Positions 34,337-47,000 of a stretch of 64,000 nt of DNA are shown one piece after another. Source of the DNA: Onchidella celtica (lineage: Eukaryota; Mollusca; Gastropoda; Systellommatophora; Onchidiidae). The DNA is taken from positions 17,538,657-17,602,656 of the forward strand of contig OZ007576.1 of the NCBI GenBank assembly GCA_963931925.1. The letters are read 5' to 3'. The translations under genes and the position numbers were made by a program. A model generated the notes under the pieces. The model was not told the origin of the DNA. It worked only from the letters and a program-made list of their open reading frames with translations, and did not search any database. Within the stretch, counting starts at the first letter, position 1, and every line of letters starts with the position of its first letter.

Positions 34337-36412
34337 TTCTTTCTTTGCTTTCAAGGCATTCATTAAATCATCCTTCAAAGTGTTCCTGCCTTCTAATGGT
34401 CTGATTTATGAGTGCAGAACAGTATAAAGACCGTTGAAAAAGCTTACCGCTGTATGTGTATGAATGTGTACAATGTATCTGTATGGAGGAAGTGCGGGGT
34501 ACGGCACCATTTGAAGAGATCGACAACAAATCAACAACAACAACAACAGCAAAGACCTCTACACATGAACATTGTAAGCGGCTCTAGTAGAAACACATAT
34601 AAATTATGCATATTTATATGGATTGTCAACACATTAGTAGGTTACTTCCAAAACAGCTTGGAGTTCAACGTTAATTCATCTTGAGCTGAATGGTGGAAAT
34701 GGAATTAGGAAATTCGGAAAAAGCTAATGGACCTTATTCGTAACTGAACATAATAGGTCAACGTCTTGTTATAGAAAGGTGCAGTCATTCTGTTGTGATG
34801 ATCTCTCCATCATTGTCTCAGCTATTCGTGCTGGAAGACAAAAGTGTTGATGTCGATGCAGAGGATGGTAAAATTGTGTAATGTTTGGTTCTGCACTTGT
34901 GAAGATGATGCGGGGAAAGAGCACAGTGTATTGATGTACACACATGCTCACTTTCAAATGCAGATGCGCAACACATTGTGAATATCACTGAGGCTCAAAG
35001 TCTGCTGCAGATAAATGTTGTGACCCGAATGAGCGTGCAGAAGAACAAAATGGCGGGGAGCAAGCAAACTAAGGGGACATAACTGATAGATAGGATGATA
35101 CTGGAAAAGGCGAACCAACCCAGGTGTGTGGAGAAAAGTACACGTAAAAGAATTCAGAGAAGAACACACGGCAAGGAAAGCAAAATCAAACGTAGAATGA
35201 ATCTTGTTTGTCGGGATACTACGCTGTATTCCTGCTTAGGTACATACTAGACGTTTGTGTGTGTCATCTGCTTGATATATCAGTACAAAGGACGAGTTGT
35301 TCTGACATAGATCTAAACACCACATTGTCCTCCCTCTGATCTGTATAGTGTATACATGTGCTGTGTTATGGAGAGTCATTCATCGCCACTACTGCTGTGG
35401 GTCCTGAGACTCGCTCCAGCTGACCAGAATCCTTTGGGTCGACCCCTTAGAATGACAAGGTTCTATCTCCACTTTTTGGCTGAACTGGGTTACTTACACA
35501 CTGCACTATACTTCAGAGTGTGTCAGAGTATCAAGCAGATTAGGTGTGTAATTTGTAAGTATTACTAAAAAGAAAAAAACAACACACCAATTCTTTGCTC
35601 TAGAAGCTATGATGTCTTCAATCCCCAATTTCTCAAAGGTTGACGGAAAGGAGTTTCAATATTGTCATTCTAAGGGAATGAGGTGTTTGGGGACGTGTTT
35701 GGCCTAGTCGTGGTGGGGAACCGATGGCCGGCAGCGCGGTGATAATCATGGAGAAGAGAACCAGCCCTGTGCCAGTTGCGGCCAGTCTGCTCTGTTACCC
35801 AACCAGGACTATTTATAAAGAGAACTTTTTCATCGTGCGAAAGCCTATGGCTGTATCGTGTGTAAGGATCTTCAACCATCCTTCACCACAGCATCTGACA
35901 TGGTGTAAGCTTATGGTGTTTTTGCGCAGTATTTTCAAAGGGTTGTTGTAATCTGTGTAAAGATAAAGTTCTGCCATTAGAAATACATGTACAATGCACA
36001 AGAAAAATACATCTCTTCCATGGTAAGTTAAAGATTTGCCTACTGGTGCTGTAAAGCAATGTCAGATCTTTACTGCTTAAAAAATGTGTACTGTACACAA
36101 TGTTTTACTTTAAAAAAAAAAAAAAGAATTAGATCTATATTGCTGTGTGAACCGTACAGATTTTGTATTATTACTATTATTCTGCCAAAACGTAACGATG
36201 ATAATAAATTCATTTAAAAAAAACAACAACACTTTTTTATTTTAAACCTCCCATGGTCATCATTCAGAGATTTTTTTCCAAGTTTAAAAAATAGTACATG
36301 TGCTACAGTACCATGCTAGATTATTGTCGTTTAGTTGACACATACGTTGCCCAGCAACGGCTCATAAAAACAAACAAGAAATATGAACAAAATCATAGCA
36401 ATTTCTATTACA
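34337..36412. other. Intergenic, no gene seen
   Basis: Unassigned AT-rich sequence. Short ORFs on both strands have no recognisable homology. Confidence 0.5.
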
Positions 36413-36897
36413 CTAGTGTAGGCCTAAGGGCCCGTTCAAAGAACGGGTTGCAAACAACACGCACAATCAGCACACAGATTATGTAGATCTAGGAAGAAAA
36501 CAACTCACAACTGGCACAGTAACACCCACATGGCAAGCATTATTCGATGACGTACTCTCTCTCTCTCTCTCTCTCTTACAATAAAAGTAATAATCTGCAG
36601 TCCTGCTTCAGAACTCATGCGCGCCAGGACACTGCGCACTAAACTTTTTATGACATGCACGGTACTAAAGTCGAAATAAAACAAAGGCAGGAGGGAGGCC
36701 ATCATTGTTGAGGAGAAAGCATTATTCGATGTTTTTAGGCCTATTTTCATTTATTATAAAATTATGATACTTCGCTTTCATGTCAAAGGAATAGACATAG
36801 TAGCAAAAAGAACTATATTTCACATGTAATTTTTTTCAGGTCTGGGCATTTCTTCCTCGCAGCAGTGAATTTTTTTTCCTTGCTGTTTTTGTATAGA
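36413..36897 (-). mobile_element. Non-autonomous Helitron family B, copy 2 (485 bp)
   Basis: Starts (minus strand) TCTATACAAAAACAGCAAGG and ends with hairpin CCCGTTC-TTT-GAACGGG (+ strand 36431-36447), spacer and CTAG, between A and T. It shares most of its length with the copy at 15057-15450 but has an extra segment including a (CT)n run at about 36556-36574. Confidence 0.85.
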
Positions 36898-37580
36898 TTA
36901 TACAGATAGATGTATAATTTATAATGGAGATCAGGGCAAAGTTTTGGATATAATTTGTTTTGCTCAAGCATTAATACTACATTATATACCATTATAGGCT
37001 ACATGTACAAATGTATACCTAAATTGCCTACACTTTTTTTAAAGTCACCATTTTTCGACATGTTGATTTCGATACCGCTTGCCGTTCTGCTTTAACTGCA
37101 TAAGATCATAAACTTTCAAGGAGGACATTGTTAAACACGTGACCATTGATTTATGAGGAGACGAGGAATTCTGGACAAGTCTGTGTGGATAGTGATGCCC
37201 TTACTGCTTGCCGTGACTTTCAATCTTTACACTTGTGCCTGTTGACGTCATTAGTCACGAGTGAGAGAGCTAAGGAATCTGTGTCCGAAAGGGAGATAAA
37301 TAGAAAAATTGCTGTCATTGTCTGCCGTGCAAACAATACATGTACCAAGAAACACACCTCCTGCTTCTTTCACCGAGAAGCTCGAAGCCTGGATCACAAG
37401 TAAAAATGTGGATTAGACTAACTTGGACCACGGTACGGAATTACCACTGACCAGTGGGAGTCAGTCTTTTTCAGTTTTTGATAATCAAAACCTTTGACCC
37501 TTCGACATGCTTTTTGACATTAGCAGCTGAAAGATCTGTATATTTCTTTCAGGAAACACCTGTCTGGAACATCTCACATT
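36898..37580. other. Intergenic, no gene seen
   Basis: No supported gene or repeat. Confidence 0.5.
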
Positions 37581-37650
37581 TGTGAGTGGATCTGACGTAA
37601 TCGGGCTTAAGGTGAAAGACCAAATTCCTTAGAAGACATTTCCAAAGGAA
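37581..37650 (+). mobile_element. MITE family A, half copy
   Basis: tgtgagtggatctgacgtaa, tcgggcttaaggtgaaagac and caaattcct match the left arm of family A. No right arm follows. Confidence 0.75.
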
Positions 37651-40067
37651 CGTTTGATTTCTGTCCTGTAACTCATCTCAGGGATGTCCAAATCTATTCC
37701 AATATAAATAGAAATTGTTTGTAAATGATACTTCTTAACAGCCATTATGTCATTAACGGTGTATAATGACAATTACCAAAAGAAAAAAAAAATAAAAGAA
37801 AAAGTTCAGGATCAATTTTCTCAAAAACACGATTCTCACCATCTTTCACTTCCAAAAGTTTGCTTAATAGAATTCAGAGACTAACTACTGTATGTACAAC
37901 ACAGGCAGGGGTAGCTGGCGATGCCCGGGACGAACCTACTCCCCCCCCCCTTTCTTTACCCTGTTCTCCCCACCTGCCCCCTCCCAACTCTTGTTTTCTT
38001 TTTTCAAGGGTCTGTGGATGCTACATAACCGAACCACATGTAGTACATGCTCTACTCAATGACCTCGCACCAATTCTGATTCACCTCCTATGGTGCGCAT
38101 TATTGTGTGCGAGACTAGCAGTGAACAGCAAGACGTCACATGCTGACGGCTTGGTAACCTTCATACATGTAGTATGTGTTACAATGTATGCTCTTGTCTG
38201 TGTAGCAAATTTTTCTTCTCTTTTTTTTAAAAAACTATCTGTCATCGCTCCAAGCACATAAGTGAATACAAGTATTCCCTTGATGATGCTCAATCAGAAC
38301 ATGTTTGGTCTTAAACTCTTATACTCTGGGGAACTTATGTAGTAAACGCGGACAACACAGACAACTCGCATTTATAGATTGAAAAAAAAAAAAGAAAGGA
38401 AAAGAAAAATATAAATTGCAGGGACAATATGCCGACCATGCCCCTTCCCTTAACCACACCATAATTATTATGGCTCTAAGTGCAACCGTTCAAGATTCCT
38501 CATATCATTGTCATGACGAATCCAATGTAAACAGAATGAGAGCGAGAGGAGGAACAGACAACCTGGCAAACATACACAAATCCTTGTTGCCAGGTTTCAG
38601 CACCTCTGCTTGATGTAAACAACAAGACTCCAGTCAGCGACATAGAGAGATTGCATGTGGTTCCTATCTCACATGTCTGCCTTCTCGGTACCGTAAGCTA
38701 TAGGCGCTGGTAATGATGAGTGACTGCAGGCAGAATAGACAGGGAAGAATAAGAGAGAGAGAGAGAAACAGGGTGGGAGAGGGGAAGAAGGAGAGGAGAG
38801 AGAGACAGAGATGAGGGAGGTAGAACAGACAACTTCCAATTCACAGACACACAGAAATAAAATGTTGAAGTAAGGATGGCACATTTGTTACAAAATGCAT
38901 GCACACAGACAAATAAAACAACACTTCTTGATACAGTATCATACAGTACATTTTATTGTCAGTGAATTACACATACATGTATTTTTTGTTACAGTCAAGC
39001 AGGTAGCAGTATCAAGAAAACCACTCACATCACAAATGGGCAGACTTGAAAAAGCCACAATACAGTTCCAGGTAAGAAATCTCATTCTCAGTAGAACAGT
39101 ATGCTGTGAATAATTCAGAAAATCTCACAGGGGAATCAAACTAAAATTGTCTAATTCAACAATGACCAGTCATCGGCCATACCGATGTTGAAACCTTCAG
39201 TAATATCAGTTTTAGGTTTTCATGAGATATGATCCAACCCAGAGGTTGGTAACCTTTCAGAAAAGAACCACATTTAAGAAAGATTTTTGATAGACTTCAA
39301 CTTTAGAGTGAGTCACAAAATGCACAAAGTCTATAATATACATGTACCAGTAGTATTTTTTCTCATTTAAAGACTTTTTATTTATTAAGGAAAGGAAAGG
39401 GCCACAGATGAAACCTAAATAAGCTGCTGGTTGCTGACCCATGATATAATCTGTCATGTTGTTTTGCATACAATGATGAGATTTATAAATTTAAAAAAAA
39501 AAAAAAATCATTTGTATGTTGCACAAACATAACATTAAAACAATACTCTTTTGTCTCAACCATATGTCACTTCAATAAGAAGGTGACATTTCCATCAGTT
39601 CAGACACTGCTTTAGGCGCAACCTGAATTAATAAAAACCAAATGACAAAATGACTTTGCAAAGTCAAAAGTCCCAAGTCCTGGATCCTGCAGGCTGGAAT
39701 TAACAGCTCTGAGAACAAAATACATACATACCTGTATTATCAGAATGCAAGTTATATCGAACATGCATTCCCAAATAAACAACGAAACATACATTTAGTC
39801 ACTTTAGAGTAACATGTTAAAAATTGCGAGAGGAAGAGATGACAAAAAAACAGGGAGGAATTGCAAAATGACCAATGAATAGATAACCAAAAAGGATACT
39901 CATGTTCAACAGGCACAAATGGAAAAAACCCGCAGCCTGACCCAGTCCACTTGCCATTTGTATCATTTTACCATCTCACATACTAGTGTATCAATGATTT
40001 TTTAGGTATGACTGCCTCATCATAGCGTGTGGTGCAATCTACTTTCTCACAAAGTACTCCTTCGATA
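37651..40067. other. Intergenic, no gene supported
   Basis: Contains a GA-rich stretch at 38750-38815. A splice-like segment at 38995-39071 (acag before, gtaagaaat after) lacks a recognisable protein. Otherwise unassigned. Confidence 0.45.
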
Positions 40068-41900
40068 TCTATACTAATAAAAGTGAAACCTTACGACAAT
40101 TGCAGTGCGCCTTTCGCTACTCCTCTGTTAATGCTGATTCGGTGGCCCTCAGATTTTATACAGCGCTTAGTATAGACTGTCGCCGTGTCGCTGGCACAGA
40201 AAATAAAAAATAATTAATAACTCGCAGAACGTTTGAATTAGATTCTAGGTTGCGACATTGGCGTTCGGTCTATTTTTTCGGCAAATGTATGTAATTGAGA
40301 TTGGTTCCGGTATCTGCATCACACTCACAAAACAACTTCCGGTTAGGACTGGTTTGAATGATGAGATTGAAGATTAGACTATCAAGTATGAAACTTTGTA
40401 TGTGTGTCCTCAATGTGCCTAGACCAGGAAAAAGAAAGGGTCTGGAATTGGGAGATTGACGCTGCAGGGCCAAAAGTGCAGGTTTGTGTTTTCAATATGC
40501 CAAGGAAAATATAATTTTCCATGAACACATGACCTTATCACTTCCTGCGCTGTCTTCACTAACAAACAAACTAACCCGTGCGCAAATCATAGCCATTTAT
40601 TTTGATGAATGCTGGCGGGATGCGCAGGACGTCAACGCGCAAGGGAGAGCAGTAAAACGTATCCAAAAACAAACAAACAAAAATAAAATAAAGCTAAAGG
40701 AACAGGCAAAATGAAGCAGGTCCATAATTAACCCTAGTCCCCTCTCCGCGCAACACGTGAGGCCATTATTTTGTCTGACACGCTTAACCGCGGGTCCTGC
40801 GGGAGGCCACATTTTTGTATAGCAACGGTGCGCCTCGTGCTTTGTTTATTCGGTTGCCAAAGCTGTCGCTGTTTTTTTTCTTTCACGTTTTTTTTTCCAC
40901 ACTATTTTCACGTGTTTATCTATCCTGTCGCCCCTACTATATCTAACAAAATGGTATCGTCCGATTACATTTATTACGATGCAACTATTCGTAACTATTC
41001 GTCATACTCGTGTAATAGTACTGACGGTCTGAAGTTTGAACTGGGGAAAATCTTGGGGAAACTTTTACTTTGATGCTGGTTGTCGTCCACATGTGAAATG
41101 AGAAGAAAGGGGCCATGTGCGTATTTGAGGCGCCGTTCTACATCTGTAATTATGAATTCCTATGTAATATTAGGGCATGCTGCATAAGGGCGCCTGTCAG
41201 GAGGTTTTTCATCAGGGAAAACTGGGAGAAAATGACCGACTTTGTTGTTGGTCGTTGTCTTTATTTGATGTGGTAATTAGAGAGATATTGTGTTCCTTTG
41301 GTTAAACAACTGTTCAGTACATGTATGTGCTCTACGACCTGGAACTGGAAATCAAATCTCTTGCTAAAACTAACATCATAGTAAGTGGAAGCTTTACATA
41401 GTAGAGGAGGGAGAAGGCAATGTCACGATACATGTGGTTAGTAAATTAAGTGAATGGCTTAAAAAATAATTTGTTTACCTGAATGGCCTGACTTAGGGAC
41501 AGAAAAAGCGCAGAGGTCTTGGGAAAATGATAAAACGTGTGTTCAACGGCATGTAAATGCAGAAAATTCTTGATTTGGGCCTTCCATTTCACAATAAAAC
41601 CTACTGCATATCATCACAAGTACTTTATCCAAATATCATAGGGGTCCCTTACGATTTATCCACCACTATTGCGGTTATTGCGTCCTGAAGTATATGCGAT
41701 ACACGTGTTCACAAAGACCAGACTGACCCGACCGCCGAGGTTATCGGCAACACGCGAACGATCGGCTGACTGGCTGCTGGCTATCCCCGCACGGGGCATT
41801 ACGTGGACGAGTTCACTCAACGCGGGACGAGGGTTAATAATCACCCAGAACTGAAACTAATAAATCGATTTATCCCGGGCAGGGCCGGGAATTCAGCTAG
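40068..41900 (+). mobile_element. Non-autonomous Helitron, 1833 bp, both ends intact
   Basis: The 5' end is TCTATACTAATAAAAGTG. The 3' end is hairpin CCCGG-gcaggg-CCGGG (41874-41889), 11 bases, then CTAG at 41897-41900. The flanks are A on the left and T on the right with no duplication. These are the hallmarks of Helitrons. No Rep/helicase ORF is present; ORFs inside (40484-40714, 40771-41073, 41669-41854) are short and unrecognised, so it must use proteins made elsewhere. Confidence 0.88.
41874..41889 (+). terminator. Helitron 3' terminal hairpin
   Basis: A 5-bp GC stem (CCCGG/CCGGG) with a 6-base loop, 11 bases before the CTAG end. In Helitrons this hairpin signals the end of rolling-circle transposition; it is not a transcription terminator. 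Confidence 0.8.
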
Positions 41901-43139
41901 TCATTAATAAGTTTTGAAAGTGTGAGCAGAAATGTTTTTGCCAAATCCCTGAATAACAAAAGGGACCAAAATTTTGACTACACTCTCCTGTAAAAAGAGA
42001 GAATTGTTGATATGCCAGCAGGTGAAATGGACAACAGTACGTATTGCTTATCAATCCTTCATCATATTTCACTGCCACTATGATGACCCATCACCAAGTA
42101 TGACGTAAAACAACTATTTTAAGGGTCACAGACATTCTTTTCTCTTCATTTATACGAGGGATAATTATGGTTTTCCTACTCTTATACAAACAAAACCCGC
42201 ACGATGACCTGCAGCTTGTCTTTAAAAAAGACCTAGATTTGGTCTCCTCGTTTTAGAACAAGTGCTCTTTCGTTCATTTGGCATATTTCAAAGCCCCAGC
42301 AACATCTGATTTCTCTTCAAGATGAAAACATCAGTACCAACAAGTTCAGCCGGCCTGCACTTTCAACCATCACTGATTTCTTCAAATGCAAATGCAAAGT
42401 AAAAACAGAGGCAAATCCATGGATAAAAACTGGAAAATCAGGTTTAGGAAGAAAACCAGATGTGGCACACACAAACAAGCCTGTGCCTAAAATCATAGTA
42501 TGTTGCAAGTTTGTGCCATTTCGAAAGAAATACATTTTCTAACCAATCGTGAAAAAAAGCCAACAAATCTTCATGTGCAGAATCTGTTTCAGAATGGCTG
42601 CTACACTATTTCATTCTGCTTATTATAACTTGGTTTGCATTTCTTGAAAACACAATAAACACGCGATGATCTTAGCACAGAAGGAACTAATATCTCATTT
42701 CAGCTGAAACCATCTAACTTGTAGAAAATTTTCATCTGAACTACGAGTTAAGTTTTTTCTGTCAATGCACCAGGCCAGACCATTGGAGAAATTCCGCCTG
42801 ACTGTTTTAGTATTTTCAGTCTGTGATGTCCAGAGAGACCGGGAGTCAAAGAGATGTAACAAACTAACAGCAGCAGCCACTTCCAACACTCATTCTTCTC
42901 CACCACCACTGCTACTTTCACAGAAAAGCTTCCTTGATGTAGTGCCATTTCAAACTCTGAAATGAAAAAAAAACCAAAACAATTGTAACAGGAAATTTTG
43001 ACACATGAATTAACAAATTATTATCCAGTAATTCTGTTTGTCCTGCCTGTGTTTACGCTGCATTACCAAGGCTTACCTGCATGGTCCTTCATTCCTTGGC
43101 GAAATATTTTCAATGACCTTCATAAAAAAGCCGGGTCAG
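41901..43139. other. Intergenic, no gene supported
   Basis: A minus-strand ORF at 42748-42960 follows an acceptor-like ttcatttcag but has no recognisable protein family. The rest is AT-rich and unassigned. Confidence 0.45.
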
Positions 43140-43742
43140 TGCAGCGTCTGCAAGCTACCCCTTGCCCTTCCCCGTTGAAGCTACCCCTTGCCCTTCCCCG
43201 TTGCTTGTTATACTGGTGACTGAGCATGTGTTCACTTCTTTTTTCATTTTATTGTTGACGTTCGCCAGAGTGACCTTGCCCTCCCTTCCTTGCGAGTAGT
43301 TTTTTTCCTCGCAAATATTAGTATGTTCCCGAACATTCGATAAAGGTGTAGATATAGATGTTTACGCCAAATGTGGCCTTGAGTGATGTAACCTAGTGAC
43401 GTATTGATACATGATTAGTTAGTTTGTGTGTTTCGGGCGAGGGCAGAGGTTACGTTTATTTCGGGAACTTTCTATTATATATATGGACCCATGTGAGTGA
43501 TTGGTCGGTGAGTAAGTGAGTTCTTTTCCTCGTGTGGCGTAGGATATTTAGTTGTTCACTGGTGCCTTCCTAGTATTTTATTGTTCAGTATACAGTTATT
43601 AAACTTCAGTATTATTTAATCGATCGTCGAATCTCGTGTTTATTTTTTCTACAGCTGTAATAGTTTCGTTTCCTAAAGGGTTGTAGTTAGATCAACTAAC
43701 TCCCCCCTACTATAACGTGCTTGAACAACCTCAGCTGTTACA
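43140..43742 (+). mobile_element. Solo-LTR-like insertion downstream of DRG1
   Basis: TG at 43140 and CA at 43741-43742 are flanked by GTCAG on both sides (43135-43139 and 43743-43747). A TATA-like tatatatatgg lies at 43475-43485 and ATTAAA near 43600, consistent with an LTR read on the + strand. A 26-bp tandem duplication lies at 43149-43205. Alternatively, the left end could be 42984 (TGTAACAG, a perfect inverse of the right end CTGTTACA), but that pair lacks a target duplication. Confidence 0.5.
43639..43644 (-). promoter_or_regulatory. Candidate DRG1 polyadenylation signal inside LTR
   Basis: TTTATT on the + strand is AATAAA on the DRG1 strand, 274 bp after the stop codon. A variant ATTAAA lies at about 43615. 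Between the stop and 43743 no such hexamer was seen, so the LTR-like insert appears to supply the signal. Confidence 0.45.
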
Positions 43743-43917
43743 GTCAGACTGGTGTTTGATTATTGTTCAGGTTCATATCAAACAGTTAAATTACATATTT
43801 TGGAATATTCTTCTTTCACACACAGATTTTTTTCATGATATATAATCACTTCATTTCAACATCCATAGAATGTTAACTTATAATCATCATGCATAAATAC
43901 AACAGGTACAAGTGCAC

Positions 43918-44017
43918 TCACTTCTTGATAATCTGAACAACATCTTCATCATTCAATATGTGCTCCTTGCCCACCCTTTGTGGACAGTGTTTGACTGAAG
44001 AACCCCATACCAAGGCA
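43918..44017 (-). CDS. DRG1: DRG1 last exon with stop
   Basis: Acceptor catccgcag. The exon encodes [32 protein letters not shown] and TGA (43918-43920). This is the conserved DRG1 C-terminus. On the minus strand no AATAAA or ATTAAA lies between the stop and 43743; the first ones are inside the LTR-like insertion. Confidence 0.96.
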
Positions 44018-47000
44018 CTGCGGATGGTAAAAAGCATATGAAATGTAGCAATTCAACCAAATGTGCTGTCTAGTTTGTCTATTAGGACATATATTTTCAT
44101 GTATCTTTTCTAATTTTCTCTACAACACAATCCTTTCAAAGTGACCCTATCACTTTCTTTCCTTTTTTTTCTAAATTTGGTTTCAGCACACAAATTCAAT
44201 GCCAGAAAAACAATACCAGTATGAATGAGTAAGCCATTCCACATTGGCTATGTTGGTTTGAGTGGTTCAATTAACTCATTCCTCTATATTACATTTTGAT
44301 GTCACCAACAATTTCACGACACCATGTGGAAGAAGTGGCATTGCTATCATGGGCAGAAGTGACATCAAATTATATTTCCTGAACAGAATTATCCAAGAAA
44401 GAAAAAGCCTGCAAACAATTCACCCAACATAGGCATATACTAGTGCTCTTCGGTAAAATGAGTAACACACAAAACACAAATAAGCACATTATAACCTGTA
44501 AGATGATCAACGAATTTACACCAGGCAGTCATCTGTGAAAGCTATGTCTGGATTCAATTAAATAATTACTGAGGGACACTGTAAAGAAACCTAGAAATAA
44601 CTTGAAACACTAAGAGATAGCCAACCTCAGATCTAATGCGCCTGTAGGTCAAGAACAGAAACTCACATTTTGAATTCTTTGATAATGCTCCTATGAAGTT
44701 TGTTGCAAAAATCTTCCACGGAACTTCTGCCTTCCTTCAAGACAACAGGAGAGGAGTAGTCTGGCAACTGGCCCTTAGGTTTAGTGTAACTGCAAGTAAA
44801 CAAACAAATCTAACGTCAATCTTACATGTGATGCATCACAACGGTTCGGTCCACAAGGTATATTCTAGGTAAACTGAGTTATTGATATCAAGTAAAAGAG
44901 AACTCTTTTCCCTTGGATCTGATGCTAGATTCATTGACTTCTGAACATTTTTAGAAATACAAATACAAATACAAAGGCTAGTTTTAACAAAGTTCCAACA
45001 GCCAAGACATGATAATATGAGACTGTAACAGGGCTGTTGTTGGAGAAGTCACAAATCGTGAATTTGCACAAAGTGTTTCCTGCTCTAACTCAGGAAATCA
45101 GTGGTTTGAGGTTTAGAAACTATGATGGGAAAAATAACTTGGTGATCTTATCTTAGAAAAACTTCCATTTTGAATCACACCCTTGAAATGTAGCGAATAT
45201 GATCCAGGACAAAATTTTGCCTCAAACGACCTTTTGTCACTGTCTCATATATTTATGCCCTCATATTCTACAACACAGTCAAAGAATGAGAGAGAAGATT
45301 TCCATCTGACCAGATCAGTTGAAACGAGACTGTCTTATCAAAGCAAACAATCAATACCTTAGTTAAGGCAACTATCAACTGCATGGATAGACTTTTGCTG
45401 ATAAAGACATCAGACATATTATACATGTACTGTGAAACACTTATACCATAATTTTACCCTTAAAACCATCGTAAATCATTGTAACCTAAACCCATCTAAT
45501 TCCCAGAGGATGAATCAGTACTTTCCAACCACAACAAAAATCCGTAGCCATCTTTCTATAAATACACATAAAAATAATAGAAAGGCTCTCTGTTCTCATG
45601 TGAGACACATCATTCATCTTAAGTGAAGGGCATCAACTCTTTCGAAATAACACAAACGTGACAGCTGAAATAAAACAAAAAATTGAGTAGATGAAAGAAT
45701 GGGATCAAGAAATTTAAAACGTAACCTGTCCTTAAATGCTCATCTACGCTGAGCATCCAACTTACATTCTGACAAGCTTAAGGTATTCCCACATCTTCTC
45801 CAACAAATCATCAAAGTTCCACTTGTGGTGAGCAGAGATGGGAACCGTGTGGGGAATTTTATAAATGATGTCCAACTCCTGAAATAGAAACCATGTCACA
45901 TGAGACCACTTGCTATTCAAGCAATAAAATTATATTTAAACCACTATTATTGAACTGGGGGAAAAAATGCTGTGCTGCAACAGTGAATCTAAGGCAGATT
46001 CCTAGGACACAGATGAATACAGAAAATGAATCATGCATGACACTACCATACACTTCCATAAGAATGAAAAAAAACAAAAATCCTATAAACACCAATATAT
46101 TTTTACCTTGACATGTTTGTGACACTCCCCCCTCCCCCCCAAGGCTAAATCAACATGTGACTAACATGCTCTCCTCCTAAAATATATCACTGAACAATCT
46201 GAAAATTTTGTAAGTCTGGAAAAAAAGACATTTGTCCTTTCAACTTCTTCATGATGATTCCCCTTGCACTCCTATGATTTAATTTCTTCAGATATTTGTG
46301 AGGTGACGGCACCGAATCATTGACACATTGCAACCCAAAAAATTGAGAAAATCCAGCAAAATAATAGATGTGGCTGAAAATATTGAAATCTGCTACATCT
46401 ATTGTTGCTTTCAACCAATGCCATATTATAAAAATCACAGAAAGACTAACTTTTTCTTTTTGCCAATTTTTGACTTTTCAACGAACGGAGTTGAAAATTT
46501 TGTCCAAACCATCATTTTGCTTGATTTTCTCAACCTGGGTAGCTGCAACACATTACTGATATTGTGCAATTGCCTCACATACATATGCTACATTAAAAAA
46601 AAACAACCAAAAAACGCCACAAAACCTTGCAACTTTGAGTCTAACTGCGTAAAGTTTGCAACAGACCATACAAAACCCCACAGACTGCCTCTTTACTCTT
46701 ACCTCTATAGAAATCTGATCAATTTTGTTTAGAAGGTAAATACATGGGATGTAGACACGGTTGCCTTCAATAACATCAATAAGATCCTCAGTGGTAGCGT
46801 CGTATCTCAGTGTAATGTCAGCGTTGTGGATCTTGTACTCATTGAGAATGGTTTTAACCAAGTCATTGTCCAGCTCATTCTGCTGAACCTATCAATTCAT
46901 CAAAACAGCAAATCATTAGTACACTGACCTGACCTTTTACCTGCTAGTTCATTGAACAATAAAAAGGCCACAAATTGCCCAAATGTCAGGGAGTCCATCA

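Noticed and set aside
42695-42960. Minus-strand ORF after an acceptor-like site as another gene's exon
   Set aside because: No recognisable protein, no donor, and downstream stop close by; kept only as intergenic.
42984-43742. 759-bp LTR with TGTAACAG/CTGTTACA ends
   Set aside because: The inverse ends are perfect but flanks show no target duplication; the 43140 start with GTCAG on both sides was preferred, with the alternative noted.
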